64,000 nt of DNA, from NCBI GenBank assembly GCA_009746045.1, contig RPFO01000702.1:124001-188000 (forward strand), read 5' to 3'. Below the pieces are notes generated by a model. It did no database searches, had not been told where the DNA came from, and saw only the letters and a list, made by a program, of their open reading frames with translations. Of this stretch, positions 1 to 9,888 are shown piece after piece. Both the position numbers and the translations under genes were made by a program. The stretch is from Mesostigma viride (taxonomy: Eukaryota > Streptophyta > Mesostigmatophyceae > Mesostigmatales > Mesostigmataceae). The number at the start of each line of letters is the position of its first letter. The first letter of the stretch is position 1.

Positions 1-166
1 GCTGATATAGAGATTAACTTTCTAATCCGAAACTTGCATAAATTAGAGGGAATTGTTACAATTAATAAAAGCTTGTTAAATAACTCTTTTAAACATCTAT
101 CTCATTAAAAAACACCAAAAAAGAAGAAAGAAAATACCTTTGATCTCTCTCCTCTTAGAATATAGT

Positions 167-3100
167 TTAAAATAAAAGTTTTAACTTTAATGTACCCTGA
201 TGTCCAACGTATTTTTTCTTCAGATGGCAGTTATAGCTAGCATCTATTTCAGTATTATTACGTTTTACAAGTACACTACCGCCAATATTGTAACCTAATT
301 TCGGTAATTTACTGGTATTTGTATCATTTTCAAATTCCCTATCGGCCCACTGTAATTTAACTTTTCCTTGCTTTATCTTATCTTGCAATATCCTTTCCAT
401 GGAAAAGTTTAAGGAAGGTATAAAATGTATATTCCCAGCTACCACCTGAGGCATCGAGGCCTTAATTCCCGCTATACCGCTGAATATTTTTCTAGATTTA
501 CTTGTTACTGATAAATTGAACACATCATTACCAGTTTCATCGTATGCGCCATCAGCTATTTTACCGTATTTAAATCCTATACTAGGTGTTAATACAAATT
601 TATCGATGTTAAATTTATAACTTAATTGACTTCTAATGTTATAACCTTTGGTATTGAACTTACCGGTAGCCGTCTCATATATACCATCATCGATTAACTT
701 AACACTCTTATTAACCACTTTACCTTTTATAAAGGAAACTGCTCCTTGAAGTAATAATCTATTAACAACTTCACCCTGACCATAAATCGAAAACGTATCA
801 TGATTAACATTAAACTTATCGCCTCTAGTTTGAGACATTTTAAATTTAGAGCGAGCCTTACCATAAGCTATTCCAATCAGATTAGCTTCATTTTCCCCTA
901 AATTGATATCAGCACCAATAGTAATTCCCCCTATATTAGTTCGGTAAGCATCAGCATTTGAGCTAGAACCTTGCTTGGCACCACCATAAAAGCCGCTAAT
1001 CCATACGCTTTTGTTTAGTTTCTTAACTTCTTCACCAGCAGCAACTCCCACCATTAACATTCTATTTTCAATTTGTGTAAACACACTGCTAAATAGGATA
1101 TTACTTATTTCTGGAGTTATTAAATTAGCCCGTTGTTTAAAATGGCTTATTCCTTGCTCAATTTCCTCACTTTCTAAATTTTGCATCGCAGATAAATATC
1201 TTGCAGCTTTATTCATAGAAGAAGTTGAAGATGATTCGTTAGTATTATTTGGATCTTGCAAGCTTTCATTGAAGTCAAAATCAACTTCCGAAAGCAGCTC
1301 AGCCGTTTTTTCTGGATTTTGTTTAGCAGCTAAAATTACCTCTTGTGCTTTTGCCTTTTTTAACTTGATTTTTTCATGATGAGCAATCAGTTCTTTAATT
1401 AAATCTTTCTTGATTTCATTACTGCCTTCAGAATTTAAAATATCATTTATTAATAATTCAGTTTCTTTAATTAAATCTTTCTTGATTTCATTACTGCCTT
1501 CAGAATTTAAAATATCATTTATTAATAATTCAGTTTCTTTAGTTAAAGGCTCTGATATTTCAGCTACAACATCTGGTACAGAACTATCTAAAGGTTTCCC
1601 AGCTAGTAGAATTGAGCCAACAGCATAATCAACACCAACATCCTTTCTTACCGTCTCTACTCCCTCTACAGCTGGCAATTCAGAACCAATGCCTATAACC
1701 TTAGATGTTATTAAAGGATTTTGAACAGCTAATTGAGGTAAAGTTTCTATATCACTTGATAAACCTAAATTTTTACCACCGCTTACAGAACGCACTACTA
1801 TAGCATTATTAAACTTAGGACTTGCTTCAATACTAACTATATCCGATACTGAATCTGTTAAAACCCTTCCATTTCCTAATACTCTTAAAGCTTCATTATC
1901 GTTAACAACTAAAGGCTCTGATATTTCAGCTACAACATCTGGTACAGAACTATCTAAAGGTTTCCCAGCTAGTAGAATTGAGCCAACGGCATAATCAACA
2001 CCAACATCCTTTCTTACCGTCTCTACTCCCTCTACAGCTGGCAATTCAGAACCAATGCCTATAACCTTAGATGTTATTAAAGGATTTTGAACAGCTAATT
2101 GAGGTAAAGTTTCTATATCACTTGATAAACCTAAATTTTTACCACCGCTTACAGAACGCACTACTACAGCATTATTAAACTTAGGACTTGCTTCAATACT
2201 AACTATATCCGATACTGAATCTGTTAAAACCCTTCCATTTCCTAATACTCTTAAAGCTTCATTATCGTTAACAACTAAAGGCTCTGATATTTCAGCTACA
2301 ACATCTGGTACAGAACTATCTAAAGGTTTCCCAGCTAGTAGAATTGAGCCAACGGCATAATCAACACCAACATCCTTTCTTACCGTCTCTACTCCCTCTA
2401 CAGCTGGCAATTCAGAACCAATGCCTATAACCTTAGATGTTATTAAAGGATTTTGAACAGCTAATTGAGGTAAAGTTTCTATATCACTTGATAAACCTAA
2501 ATTTTTACCACCGCTTACAGAACGCACTACTACAGCATTATTAAACTTAGGACTTGCTTCAATACTAACTATATCCGATACTGAATCTGTTAAAACCCTT
2601 CCATTTCCTAATACTCTTAAAGCTTCATTATCGTTAACAACTAAAGGCTCTGATATTTCAGCTACAACATCTGGTACAGAACTATCTAAAGGTTTCCCAG
2701 CTAGTAGAATTGAGCCAACAGCATAATCAACACCAACATCCTTTCTTACCGTCTCTACTCCCTCTACAGCTGGCAATTCAGAACCAATGCCTATAACCTT
2801 AGATGTTATTAAAGGATTTTGAACAGCTAATTGAGGTAAAGTTTCTATATCACTTGATAAACCTAAATTTTTACCACCGCTTACAGAACGCACTACTATA
2901 GCATTATTAAACTTAGGACTTGCTTCAATACTAACTATATCCGATACTGAATCTGTTAAAACCCTTCCATTTCCTAATACTCTTAAAGCTTCATTATCGT
3001 TAACAACTAAAGGCTCTGATATTTCAGCTACAACATCTGGTACAGAACTATCTAAAGGTTTCCCAGCTAGTAGAATTGAGCCAACAGCATAATCAACACC

Positions 3101-5866
3101 AACATCCTTTCTTACCGTCTCTACTCCCTCTACAGCTGGCAATTCAGAACCAATGCCTATAACCTTAGATGTTATTAAAGGATTTTGAACAGCTAATTGA
3201 GGTAAAGTTTCTATATCACTTGATAAACCTAAATTTTTACCACCGCTTACAGAACGCACTACTACAGCATTATTAAACTTAGGACTTGCTTCAATACTAA
3301 CTATATCCGATACTGAATCTGTTAAAACCCTTCCATTTCCTAATACTCTTAAAGCTTCATTATCGTTAACAACTAAAGGCTCTGATATTTCAGCTACAAC
3401 ATCTGGTACAGAACTATCTAAAGGTTTCCCAGCTAGTAGAATTGAGCCAACAGCATAATCAACACCAACATCCTTTCTTACCGTCTCTACTCCCTCTACA
3501 GCTGGCAATTCAGAACCAATGCCTATAACCTTAGATGTTATTAAAGGATTTTGAACAGCTAATTGAGGTAAAGTTTCTATATCACTTGATAAACCTAAAT
3601 TTTTACCACCGCTTACAGAACGCACTACTATAGCATTATTAAACTTAGGACTTGCTTCAATACTAACTATATCCGATACTGAATCTGTTAAAACCCTTCC
3701 ATTTCCTAATACTCTTAAAGCTTCATTATCGTTAACAACTAAAGGCTCTGATATTTCAGCTACAACATCTGGTACAGAACTATCTAAAGGTTTCCCAGCT
3801 AGTAGAATTGAGCCAACGGCATAATCAACACCAACATCCTTTCTTACCGTCTCTACTCCCTCTACAGCTGGCAATTCAGAACCAATGCCTATAACCTTAG
3901 ATGTTATTAAAGGATTTTGAACAGCTAATTGAGGTAAAGTTTCTATATCACTTGATAAACCTAAATTTTTACCACCGCTTACAGAACGCACTACTATAGC
4001 ATTATTAAACTTAGGACTTGCTTCAATACTAACTATATCCGATACTGAATCTGTTAAAACCCTTCCATTTCCTAATACTCTTAAAGCTTCATTATCGTTA
4101 ACAACTAAAGGCTCTGATATTTCAGCTACAACATCTGGTACAGAACTATCTAAAGGTTTCCCAGCTAGTAGAATTGAGCCAACAGCATAATCAACACCAA
4201 CATCCTTTCTTACCGTCTCTACTCCCTCTACAGCTGGCAATTCAGAACCAATGCCTATAACCTTAGATGTTATTAAAGGATTTTGAACAGCTAATTGAGG
4301 TAAAGTTTCTATATCACTTGATAAACCTAAATTTTTACCACCGCTTACAGGGTTTAGTGATAAAGCAATATTAGAGACTGGTTCTTTGTTGATACTTTCT
4401 GCTTCTGTAACTGCTCCTATTAAATCTTGTCCCATAAGTTCATCAATATTTGATGTATCTGGGGTAGGCTGCAATAAGTTCAAGAAATCTACATTTTTTA
4501 TATGTGCTAATAAAATAGCCGCATCTCTTTTATTTTTTGAGGTATAATTATCTTCTTTTTCTTCTAAAAAATCAAAAAAAACTTGATCTAAAGCATTTAA
4601 TATTACCATCCTACTATTACTCAATTTTCCATTGGTATCTATAAGTGGTAGTGATACACCATCAAAACTATCAAAACCTTTATCCCTTGCAAGAGTTGTA
4701 AGCTTGGTTTTAAGCCTTCTCTCTAACTCTAAATCTTTTACATGAAGACGCTCTATAAAGCTTTCTTTTATATTTCTTAATATAGAATCAGCGCTTTGTT
4801 TTATTTGACGAGAACTAGATTGTATAGTAAGGAAATCAGAATGTATTTTATCTAATCTCTGTAATATTTGTTGCCTTTCTTCAACAGATAATTGTGCTTT
4901 TTCAAATGGTTTAGATTCTTTATCGTAGATCCCTTTTTCCATAGCAAATTTTATAAGCCCATCCTGTAGTCTGCGCTGTAAAATAAGTATAGGTTTATCA
5001 TTACGTAAAACCATTTGATCACTGTTATATGATGAAATACTAGTTTTAGATTGGCTAATTTTACTTGTTAGACTAGCATAATCATTATAACTGGGAACTT
5101 CTTTAGCCCCATTATTTGGAAATTCTGCATCTAGATCTACAGCAGAATGAGTACTACTCTTGGATTTAACTGAACGGCTCGGACTTAAATGATCACTCTG
5201 AATCTCTCTTAACACTCCACCTGGAAATTCTGCTTCTAGATCTATAGCCGAACGAGTACTACTCTTAGATTTGACTGAGCGGCTCGGACTTAAATGATCA
5301 CTCTGAATCTCTCTTAACACTCCACCTGGAAATTCTGCTTCTAGATCTATAGCCGAACGAGTACTACTCTTAGATTTGACTGAGCGGCTCGGACTTAAAT
5401 GATCACTCTGAATCTCTCTTAACACTCCACCTGGAAATTCTGCATCTAGATCTACAGCAGAATGAGTACTACTCTTGGATTTAACTGAACGGCTCGGACT
5501 TAAATGATCACTCTGAATCTCTCTTAACACTCCACCTGGAAATTCTGCATCTAGATCTACAGCAGAATGAGTACTACTCTTGGATTTAACTGAACGGCTC
5601 GGACTTAAACTAGATAATCTTCTGAAATGTTGTTTTTGAGGAGAATTAATTACTGCTGAAGTAATATCTACAAGTGCATCTGAAACTATCAAAGGAATAT
5701 GGCTGATTTTAACACTTTGCCTAGGAGGTGTAACCAAAACTGAAGCATTTAGTTTACCTTTAGATGAAGTAATTGCAAGGCCATTAGTTTTAGATGAAGC
5801 AATTGCAAAGCCATTAGTTGCAAATATGAGTAAAAAACTAGTTAAACCTATTATCAACCATTTCAT
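167..5866 (-). CDS. Sca-like autotransporter adhesin with long tandem repeats
   Basis: This 1,899-aa protein is predicted to be a surface autotransporter (type Va). It starts with a hydrophobic signal peptide (MKWLIIGLTSFLLIF...). A block of 35-aa repeats follows (about residues 86-250), then a helical charged region, then about 7.7 copies of a 122-aa repeat (roughly residues 505-1440) and a duplicated 24-aa segment. The last ~280 residues form an autotransporter beta-barrel: GFYGG motif, alternating hydrophobic strands, C-terminal phenylalanine (LKLLF). This layout matches rickettsial Sca (surface cell antigen) proteins, which act in adhesion or motility. Which Sca member it is cannot be told from the sequence. 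The repeats are almost identical at DNA level, so copy number may vary between strains or be collapsed in assemblies. No clear Shine-Dalgarno lies before the ATG. It is the last gene of a minus-strand run, and a 13-bp hairpin sits just upstream. Confidence 0.88.
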   Translation of the reverse strand: MKWLIIGLTSFLLIFATNGFAIASSKTNGLAITSSKGKLNASVLVTPPRQSVKISHIPLIVSDALVDITSAVINSPQKQHFRRLSSLSPSRSVKSKSSTHSAVDLDAEFPGGVLREIQSDHLSPSRSVKSKSSTHSAVDLDAEFPGGVLREIQSDHLSPSRSVKSKSSTRSAIDLEAEFPGGVLREIQSDHLSPSRSVKSKSSTRSAIDLEAEFPGGVLREIQSDHLSPSRSVKSKSSTHSAVDLDAEFPNNGAKEVPSYNDYASLTSKISQSKTSISSYNSDQMVLRNDKPILILQRRLQDGLIKFAMEKGIYDKESKPFEKAQLSVEERQQILQRLDKIHSDFLTIQSSSRQIKQSADSILRNIKESFIERLHVKDLELERRLKTKLTTLARDKGFDSFDGVSLPLIDTNGKLSNSRMVILNALDQVFFDFLEEKEDNYTSKNKRDAAILLAHIKNVDFLNLLQPTPDTSNIDELMGQDLIGAVTEAESINKEPVSNIALSLNPVSGGKNLGLSSDIETLPQLAVQNPLITSKVIGIGSELPAVEGVETVRKDVGVDYAVGSILLAGKPLDSSVPDVVAEISEPLVVNDNEALRVLGNGRVLTDSVSDIVSIEASPKFNNAIVVRSVSGGKNLGLSSDIETLPQLAVQNPLITSKVIGIGSELPAVEGVETVRKDVGVDYAVGSILLAGKPLDSSVPDVVAEISEPLVVNDNEALRVLGNGRVLTDSVSDIVSIEASPKFNNAIVVRSVSGGKNLGLSSDIETLPQLAVQNPLITSKVIGIGSELPAVEGVETVRKDVGVDYAVGSILLAGKPLDSSVPDVVAEISEPLVVNDNEALRVLGNGRVLTDSVSDIVSIEASPKFNNAVVVRSVSGGKNLGLSSDIETLPQLAVQNPLITSKVIGIGSELPAVEGVETVRKDVGVDYAVGSILLAGKPLDSSVPDVVAEISEPLVVNDNEALRVLGNGRVLTDSVSDIVSIEASPKFNNAIVVRSVSGGKNLGLSSDIETLPQLAVQNPLITSKVIGIGSELPAVEGVETVRKDVGVDYAVGSILLAGKPLDSSVPDVVAEISEPLVVNDNEALRVLGNGRVLTDSVSDIVSIEASPKFNNAVVVRSVSGGKNLGLSSDIETLPQLAVQNPLITSKVIGIGSELPAVEGVETVRKDVGVDYAVGSILLAGKPLDSSVPDVVAEISEPLVVNDNEALRVLGNGRVLTDSVSDIVSIEASPKFNNAVVVRSVSGGKNLGLSSDIETLPQLAVQNPLITSKVIGIGSELPAVEGVETVRKDVGVDYAVGSILLAGKPLDSSVPDVVAEISEPLVVNDNEALRVLGNGRVLTDSVSDIVSIEASPKFNNAIVVRSVSGGKNLGLSSDIETLPQLAVQNPLITSKVIGIGSELPAVEGVETVRKDVGVDYAVGSILLAGKPLDSSVPDVVAEISEPLTKETELLINDILNSEGSNEIKKDLIKETELLINDILNSEGSNEIKKDLIKELIAHHEKIKLKKAKAQEVILAAKQNPEKTAELLSEVDFDFNESLQDPNNTNESSSTSSMNKAARYLSAMQNLESEEIEQGISHFKQRANLITPEISNILFSSVFTQIENRMLMVGVAAGEEVKKLNKSVWISGFYGGAKQGSSSNADAYRTNIGGITIGADINLGENEANLIGIAYGKARSKFKMSQTRGDKFNVNHDTFSIYGQGEVVNRLLLQGAVSFIKGKVVNKSVKLIDDGIYETATGKFNTKGYNIRSQLSYKFNIDKFVLTPSIGFKYGKIADGAYDETGNDVFNLSVTSKSRKIFSGIAGIKASMPQVVAGNIHFIPSLNFSMERILQDKIKQGKVKLQWADREFENDTNTSKLPKLGYNIGGSVLVKRNNTEIDASYNCHLKKKYVGHQGTLKLKLLF
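1392..1535. repeat. Two tandem 72-bp direct repeats in the autotransporter gene
   Basis: Units 1392-1463 and 1464-1535 appear identical and encode a duplicated 24-aa helical segment (ETELLINDILNSEG...) between the large repeat array and the beta-barrel domain. The 72-bp unit keeps the reading frame. Confidence 0.9.
1544..4350. repeat. 366-bp tandem repeat array, about 7.7 copies
   Basis: The same 366-bp (122-aa) unit recurs with landmarks at 1551, 1917, 2283, 2649, 3015, 3381, 3747 and 4113. By eye the copies differ at only two positions. One is a synonymous A/G in an alanine codon (for example aacagcat at ~1620 versus aacggcat at ~1986). The other is a T/C that swaps Ile and Val (ctatagc versus ctacagc). 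Such homogeneity means recent amplification or continuing gene conversion. The unit is an exact multiple of three, so copy-number changes leave the frame intact. Confidence 0.95.
5117..5609. repeat. 105-bp tandem repeat array, about 4.7 copies
   Basis: Landmarks at 5176, 5281, 5386, 5491 and 5596 are spaced by exactly 105 bp and encode a 35-aa unit beginning LSPSRSVKSKSS. Two variants alternate: HSAVDLDAEF and RSAIDLEAEF. In protein order they run H, H, R, R, H. The unit is Ser/Lys/Arg-rich and lies right behind the signal peptide. Confidence 0.93.
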
Positions 5867-5886
5867 GAAATAATACCGATTATTGT

Positions 5887-5929
5887 TAGGAATTCTTTTG
5901 TTAGCTTTGTAAGCAAAAAAGAATTCCTA
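5887..5929. terminator. Hairpin between the TPR gene and the autotransporter gene
   Basis: A perfect 13-bp inverted repeat (taggaattctttt / aaaagaattccta) with a 17-nt loop lies between the end of the TPR gene (5946) and the autotransporter start (5866). There is no long T-run after the stem on the minus strand, so it may be an mRNA-stabilising or attenuating hairpin rather than a classical intrinsic terminator. Confidence 0.5.
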
Positions 5930-5945
5930 TAACTTTGCTATTTAA

Positions 5946-6950
5946 TTATGCAAATAGATCATTTATTGCATCGTAGTCACAGTGTTCTATATCACCCAAT
6001 ACTTTTAATGTAAACTCATCTGATTGCATACCCTTAGCTAATTTATCAGACATAGATGCTAAATCTTCTTTGATAGTTTCTAAAAAGGTAGCATCAATTA
6101 TTTCATTTTGAACGTGGCCAAGAGTCAAGAGCATTGTTATTGCAACTTTTTGATTACCAGTATTGTACAAATGTAAAGCATACTGTTCTAAATCTAATAC
6201 TATTTTCTTAGCTATTCCATTAATTTTATCTTCTATTAAGGTAAGGATTTCTGTAGCACTTTCATCATTGTTCTTAGCCAGATACCCAGCTATTAAACGA
6301 TTGTATATAAAAATAGCTTCTTCCTGATGTCTTACTTGAACTTCAGTATCTAATTTAGAAAACATTTTTGATGCTAACTCTACTACATCATTAACATCCT
6401 CATCTAATAGTAATTGACACTCTATTAATTTACAGTAGGAATTTATCTGAAGTTCTAAAGGAAATTCATCTTGGGAAAATTCTTTACCTAAAAGTTCAGT
6501 AAATTCTATTTTAGCTCTGTCATACTCACCTTTCCTTAGTAAAGCAAGGCCAAGGTTATAAAGTATAATAGCATCCTCAGATTCATAACTCTTAGCTCTT
6601 GTAAAACTATGAATAGCAGCATCTAAGTCACCTGCCTTTTGTTGCAATCCTAAATTATAATAAGCAACCGCAAAATTCTTATTAAACTCTGTTGATCTAA
6701 AACCCCTATCATATGCTTCTGTAAGAACGTCTATGGCTTCATCTAATTTACTTTGGGCAACTAATGATGCAGACAGATTAATGTATGTTTTTTCTAGATT
6801 TTCTGTGACTACATCAGAATTTCCTGCTTGAGAATATTCTCTAACCGCGTTTTTTAATAACTCTTCTGCTACAGGAAAATTTCCTTCTGCATACGCTTGA
6901 TTTCCCTGCATAAGTGCAAGTCTTCCAGCGTTTTCATGTGTTTTTGACAT
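5946..6950 (-). CDS. Tetratricopeptide-repeat protein
   Basis: This 334-aa soluble protein is made of helical pairs. Its TPR signatures include AEGNFPVAEELLKNAVREYSQ, EAIDVLTEAYDRGF, AAIHSFTRAKSYE and AIILYNLGLALLRKGEYDRAKIE (roughly residues 20-160). The second half is helical with weaker repeats. It has no signal peptide or membrane segment. TPR folds bind other proteins; the partner is unknown. A strong Shine-Dalgarno (AAGGAG, about 7 nt before the ATG) supports the start. It lies between the ankyrin-like gene and the autotransporter on the same strand. A role in host interaction is only an inference from this context. Confidence 0.8.
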   Translation of the reverse strand: MSKTHENAGRLALMQGNQAYAEGNFPVAEELLKNAVREYSQAGNSDVVTENLEKTYINLSASLVAQSKLDEAIDVLTEAYDRGFRSTEFNKNFAVAYYNLGLQQKAGDLDAAIHSFTRAKSYESEDAIILYNLGLALLRKGEYDRAKIEFTELLGKEFSQDEFPLELQINSYCKLIECQLLLDEDVNDVVELASKMFSKLDTEVQVRHQEEAIFIYNRLIAGYLAKNNDESATEILTLIEDKINGIAKKIVLDLEQYALHLYNTGNQKVAITMLLTLGHVQNEIIDATFLETIKEDLASMSDKLAKGMQSDEFTLKVLGDIEHCDYDAINDLFA

Positions 6951-7033
6951 AATCTACTCCTTTTAAAAATAAATACTACCTAAACTAATTAAAAACTAGT
7001 GTTCCAATTTATTATAAACACTTCCAATAACCT

Positions 7034-9460
7034 TTATATATCATCAGATGATTCCCCAAGCACTGGTGGAAGATGATTCTCAAGAAGACTAGTATCTACC
7101 ACTGAGACTGGTAGTAAAGGTTTTACTTCAGATACGCTCGAAGCCATTACAGCAGCTGATTGTAAAACACTTTCTTTATATTCGTCATCAAACTGTCCAT
7201 TACGTCCTAAATCTGAAAGAGCAGAAAAGTGAGTGATAAAAGTTGCATTACTGACAGTATCATAATCAACATCACTTTTTATCCTTCCTAATAATTGTTG
7301 TGCCATAAGAGATAAATCACAACTTTCATAATGGCTAATTATTAAACCTTTTACAAGGCTTATTGGTTCTACTATTTTAGACATAGATGGATCGTCTGAT
7401 AGAATTTTAATGGCACTCTTCAATTCTTTTAATAAAGCAAATGTTTTTTTAGAAACAGTCAAATTCTCTTCTGCATAATAAACTTTACCAGATTCTATCA
7501 TCATTTTTATGCATTCACATAATTTTGGTATTTTTCTTAGAGCAGCTTCTTTTTTTACTTGATCTCCTTGAAAACGCCTTAACTCTGATAATTCTGTTAA
7601 ACCATCCAATGCTTTATTCAAGATATTATATTTCCCATGTTCTGTAGATAAACCACCTCTATCAGTGATACCTTGTATTATATCACTTCCAGAGTTAATA
7701 TAGCATTCTACGGCTTTGATATTAGCATATTTTATTGCTTGAGACAAAATATAATGCCAATCTATTATGATACTATCCTGTTCGTTTAACAAATATTCTA
7801 TTATACTTATACTATTATACTTAATAGGTATTTCGAATATACTATTGGTACTTCCTGAGTATACTCCTAACTCAAATCCTTTATTTAATAATAGTTTTGC
7901 TAGATCAACTTGATCCCTGGCACACGCTAAGCCATAAGCACTTAATTTTCTGCTATTATCAGTTGTCAAAAGATCATGTGCTTCTAACTCTCCTATATAT
8001 TCACTTAAAAAATCACGTGTATTTTTAGTAGCTACACCAAGCTGTTTCGCAGCAACATGTAAGACTTTTCCAAAATAATCACCTGGTAAAGCTAACATAG
8101 ATATAAAAGAATGTAATTGAGTATAATTTATTCCGAGATCATAAGTTAAATGTTCAGTACATTTTTTACTTCCTTGCAAACAACTCGTCACACTTTCTGC
8201 ATAATCGTGTATGCTAACTACTTTCGTAACAGCTTTAGGTTTTATAGAGGGTCTGTCAACTGGTTCTGATAATAGACTTAAACTAGGGGTGGAAATTACG
8301 CTAATCTTTTGAGATTCAACACTACCTAGTTCTCTTGCTTTATGCTCTAATGCCGAATGATCTACTGAATGGCGTGCCCCTGAGTTTACAGAACTAAGTA
8401 CTACAGCACTATCTAAAGCTATTAGTGGTACTCCATGTTTAACAGGATTAGTAGGTATATCCCCATCTACAATTAAACCTACTGCGCTAACTTCAACAAA
8501 ACCTAAAGGATTTAGGGATCCTTCTACAAAATAATATTTTAATTGTTGAAATTTACCACCCTCAATTGCGTCGACTTTAATAAAATCTTCTAATTGCATA
8601 GCAGACAAGGTGCCATCTAGGAACTTGGCAGCACATTTATGTAATATACATTGACGTATCTGAGAAAAATTCTCAAAATTTTCAACACTTAATAAATGAG
8701 ACCAATCTTCTATTGATAAATTCCAATCTTTATTTTGATCATTTAATATATTCATTAATCGCATTACTTTTATAAAACTGCTATGATCAACAGTTAAAAT
8801 ATCAGACCAGTAATCTTGAAATATTACACTAAAAACATTACTAGAGTTAGCTGTATTAACCTTATTAATTTCTTGTACTACGTATGGAAGGTATCTCAAA
8901 AACTGTACTTGGACCACGTGATGTTCTTTATTAAACAAAGCAAAAATGTCTACACAACCGGCACGTATACTTTGTGTAAAAAAATTATGCGCTGTTGGTT
9001 CGTCTCGAAATATATATTCTAAAGGAGAGAAAGCTACAGCTCTACCACCGTTTTTTTGAAGAATAGCAGTATAACCTTCACTTGTTAAAATGGCTCCCAC
9101 TTGACTTAAAGTTTGTAAAGCAGTTGGATTATGAATTACTGCTATATGTGCTGGGGTCAATCCAGATAAATTTACGCTATTTATACATTCGTTTAATTTA
9201 GAAAATGAAGATTTCTCCCTTGATAATATGTCTTGTGATTTACTTCCAAAAAAAGTTGGAAGAACCATTGATAGCACACCCTTATGGGATAAATAATGAA
9301 ATATATTTTGTCCTTTATATATCTCAAAAAGTCCTATTGATTCAACACCCCAATCTATAAAACCAAATAATTTATATGGTTTACCATTTTCAATAAAACT
9401 GTTAAGCTTTGGTACATCTATTAAAGGTTTATCTAGTTCATTAATTAACACTTGCTTCAT
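7034..9460 (-). CDS. Ankyrin-repeat-like protein, putative effector
   Basis: This 808-aa protein has no signal peptide. Near residue 100 there is an ankyrin-type helix pair (LSGLTPAHIAVIHNPTALQTL). A second cluster starts near residue 510 (SAYGLACARDQVDLAKLLLNKGFEL, then SISIIEYLLNEQD and IKAVECYINSGSDI). The remainder is helical and unrecognised. Several serine/valine-rich stretches (for example near residues 350-400 and the C-terminus) look like linkers. Ankyrin proteins of Rickettsiales are often secreted by type IV or type I systems into the host, but no secretion signal can be confirmed here. The gene lies directly upstream of the TPR gene (84-bp gap) and may be co-transcribed with it. 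Confidence 0.72.
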   Translation of the reverse strand: MKQVLINELDKPLIDVPKLNSFIENGKPYKLFGFIDWGVESIGLFEIYKGQNIFHYLSHKGVLSMVLPTFFGSKSQDILSREKSSFSKLNECINSVNLSGLTPAHIAVIHNPTALQTLSQVGAILTSEGYTAILQKNGGRAVAFSPLEYIFRDEPTAHNFFTQSIRAGCVDIFALFNKEHHVVQVQFLRYLPYVVQEINKVNTANSSNVFSVIFQDYWSDILTVDHSSFIKVMRLMNILNDQNKDWNLSIEDWSHLLSVENFENFSQIRQCILHKCAAKFLDGTLSAMQLEDFIKVDAIEGGKFQQLKYYFVEGSLNPLGFVEVSAVGLIVDGDIPTNPVKHGVPLIALDSAVVLSSVNSGARHSVDHSALEHKARELGSVESQKISVISTPSLSLLSEPVDRPSIKPKAVTKVVSIHDYAESVTSCLQGSKKCTEHLTYDLGINYTQLHSFISMLALPGDYFGKVLHVAAKQLGVATKNTRDFLSEYIGELEAHDLLTTDNSRKLSAYGLACARDQVDLAKLLLNKGFELGVYSGSTNSIFEIPIKYNSISIIEYLLNEQDSIIIDWHYILSQAIKYANIKAVECYINSGSDIIQGITDRGGLSTEHGKYNILNKALDGLTELSELRRFQGDQVKKEAALRKIPKLCECIKMMIESGKVYYAEENLTVSKKTFALLKELKSAIKILSDDPSMSKIVEPISLVKGLIISHYESCDLSLMAQQLLGRIKSDVDYDTVSNATFITHFSALSDLGRNGQFDDEYKESVLQSAAVMASSVSEVKPLLPVSVVDTSLLENHLPPVLGESSDDI

Positions 9461-9697
9461 AATAACTTTTAATTTGTTTTTTTATAAGTTTAAGCCCAAT
9501 TTATTTTGGATCTAATTACCCTCTAATTTAAGAGTGATAGTACAAAATACCATTAGGTTAGTCAAGATAAAAAGAAAGATATATTCTATATCATACTATT
9601 TTTACATTAGAAAGTTATAAACTTTTGGAACTATTAAAATAAAATGCGAGTTTCGTATTAATTACGAAATATACTACACTTATAATTGATTAAAAAA

Positions 9698-9877
9698 TAA
9701 AATTTTTAGATTTATCAAACGATATAGAAACTTCACCTCAATCAGCTGTTCAAAATCCTTTAATAACATCTAAGGTTATAGGAGGCTGTGGAGACAGCAA
9801 AAAAAGATGTTGGTGTTGATTATGCAATTAGATCAACTCTATTAACTCCAACTTTGGTTAAGAAAGTAGATGAATAG
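9698..9877 (+). pseudogene. Decayed copy of the autotransporter 122-aa repeat
   Basis: On the plus strand, translation gives LSNDIETSPQSAVQNPLI followed by TSKVIG, which matches the repeat unit of the autotransporter at 167-5866. An internal deletion of about 24 nt removes the IGIGSELPA stretch. The match then resumes in a shifted frame as AVETAKKDVGVDYAI and runs to a TAG at 9875-9877. There is no start codon and no beta-barrel. This is the remnant of a second, opposite-strand copy of the Sca gene or of its repeat. It explains part of the 460-bp gap between 9461 and 9921. Confidence 0.8.
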
Positions 9878-9881
9878 CTGA
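9843..9881 (+). repeat. 39-bp segment shared with 24174-24212 (inverted)
   Basis: The end of the autotransporter remnant (aactccaact...gaatagctga) recurs in reverse orientation at 24174-24212 with one mismatch. The two copies flank the accessory island on its left and right sides. Confidence 0.75.
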
Positions 9882-9888
9882 AGGACTA

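Noticed and set aside
1011-1379. Plus-strand open frame inside the autotransporter gene
   Set aside because: It is antisense to the strongly supported beta-barrel region and has no ribosome-binding site or family resemblance.
1410-1628. Plus-strand open frame across the 72-bp repeats
   Set aside because: Its apparent protein repeats are only the shadow of the duplicated coding segment on the other strand.
1544-4350. CRISPR-like array
   Set aside because: The repeats are contiguous 366-bp coding units without spacers, inside an open reading frame.
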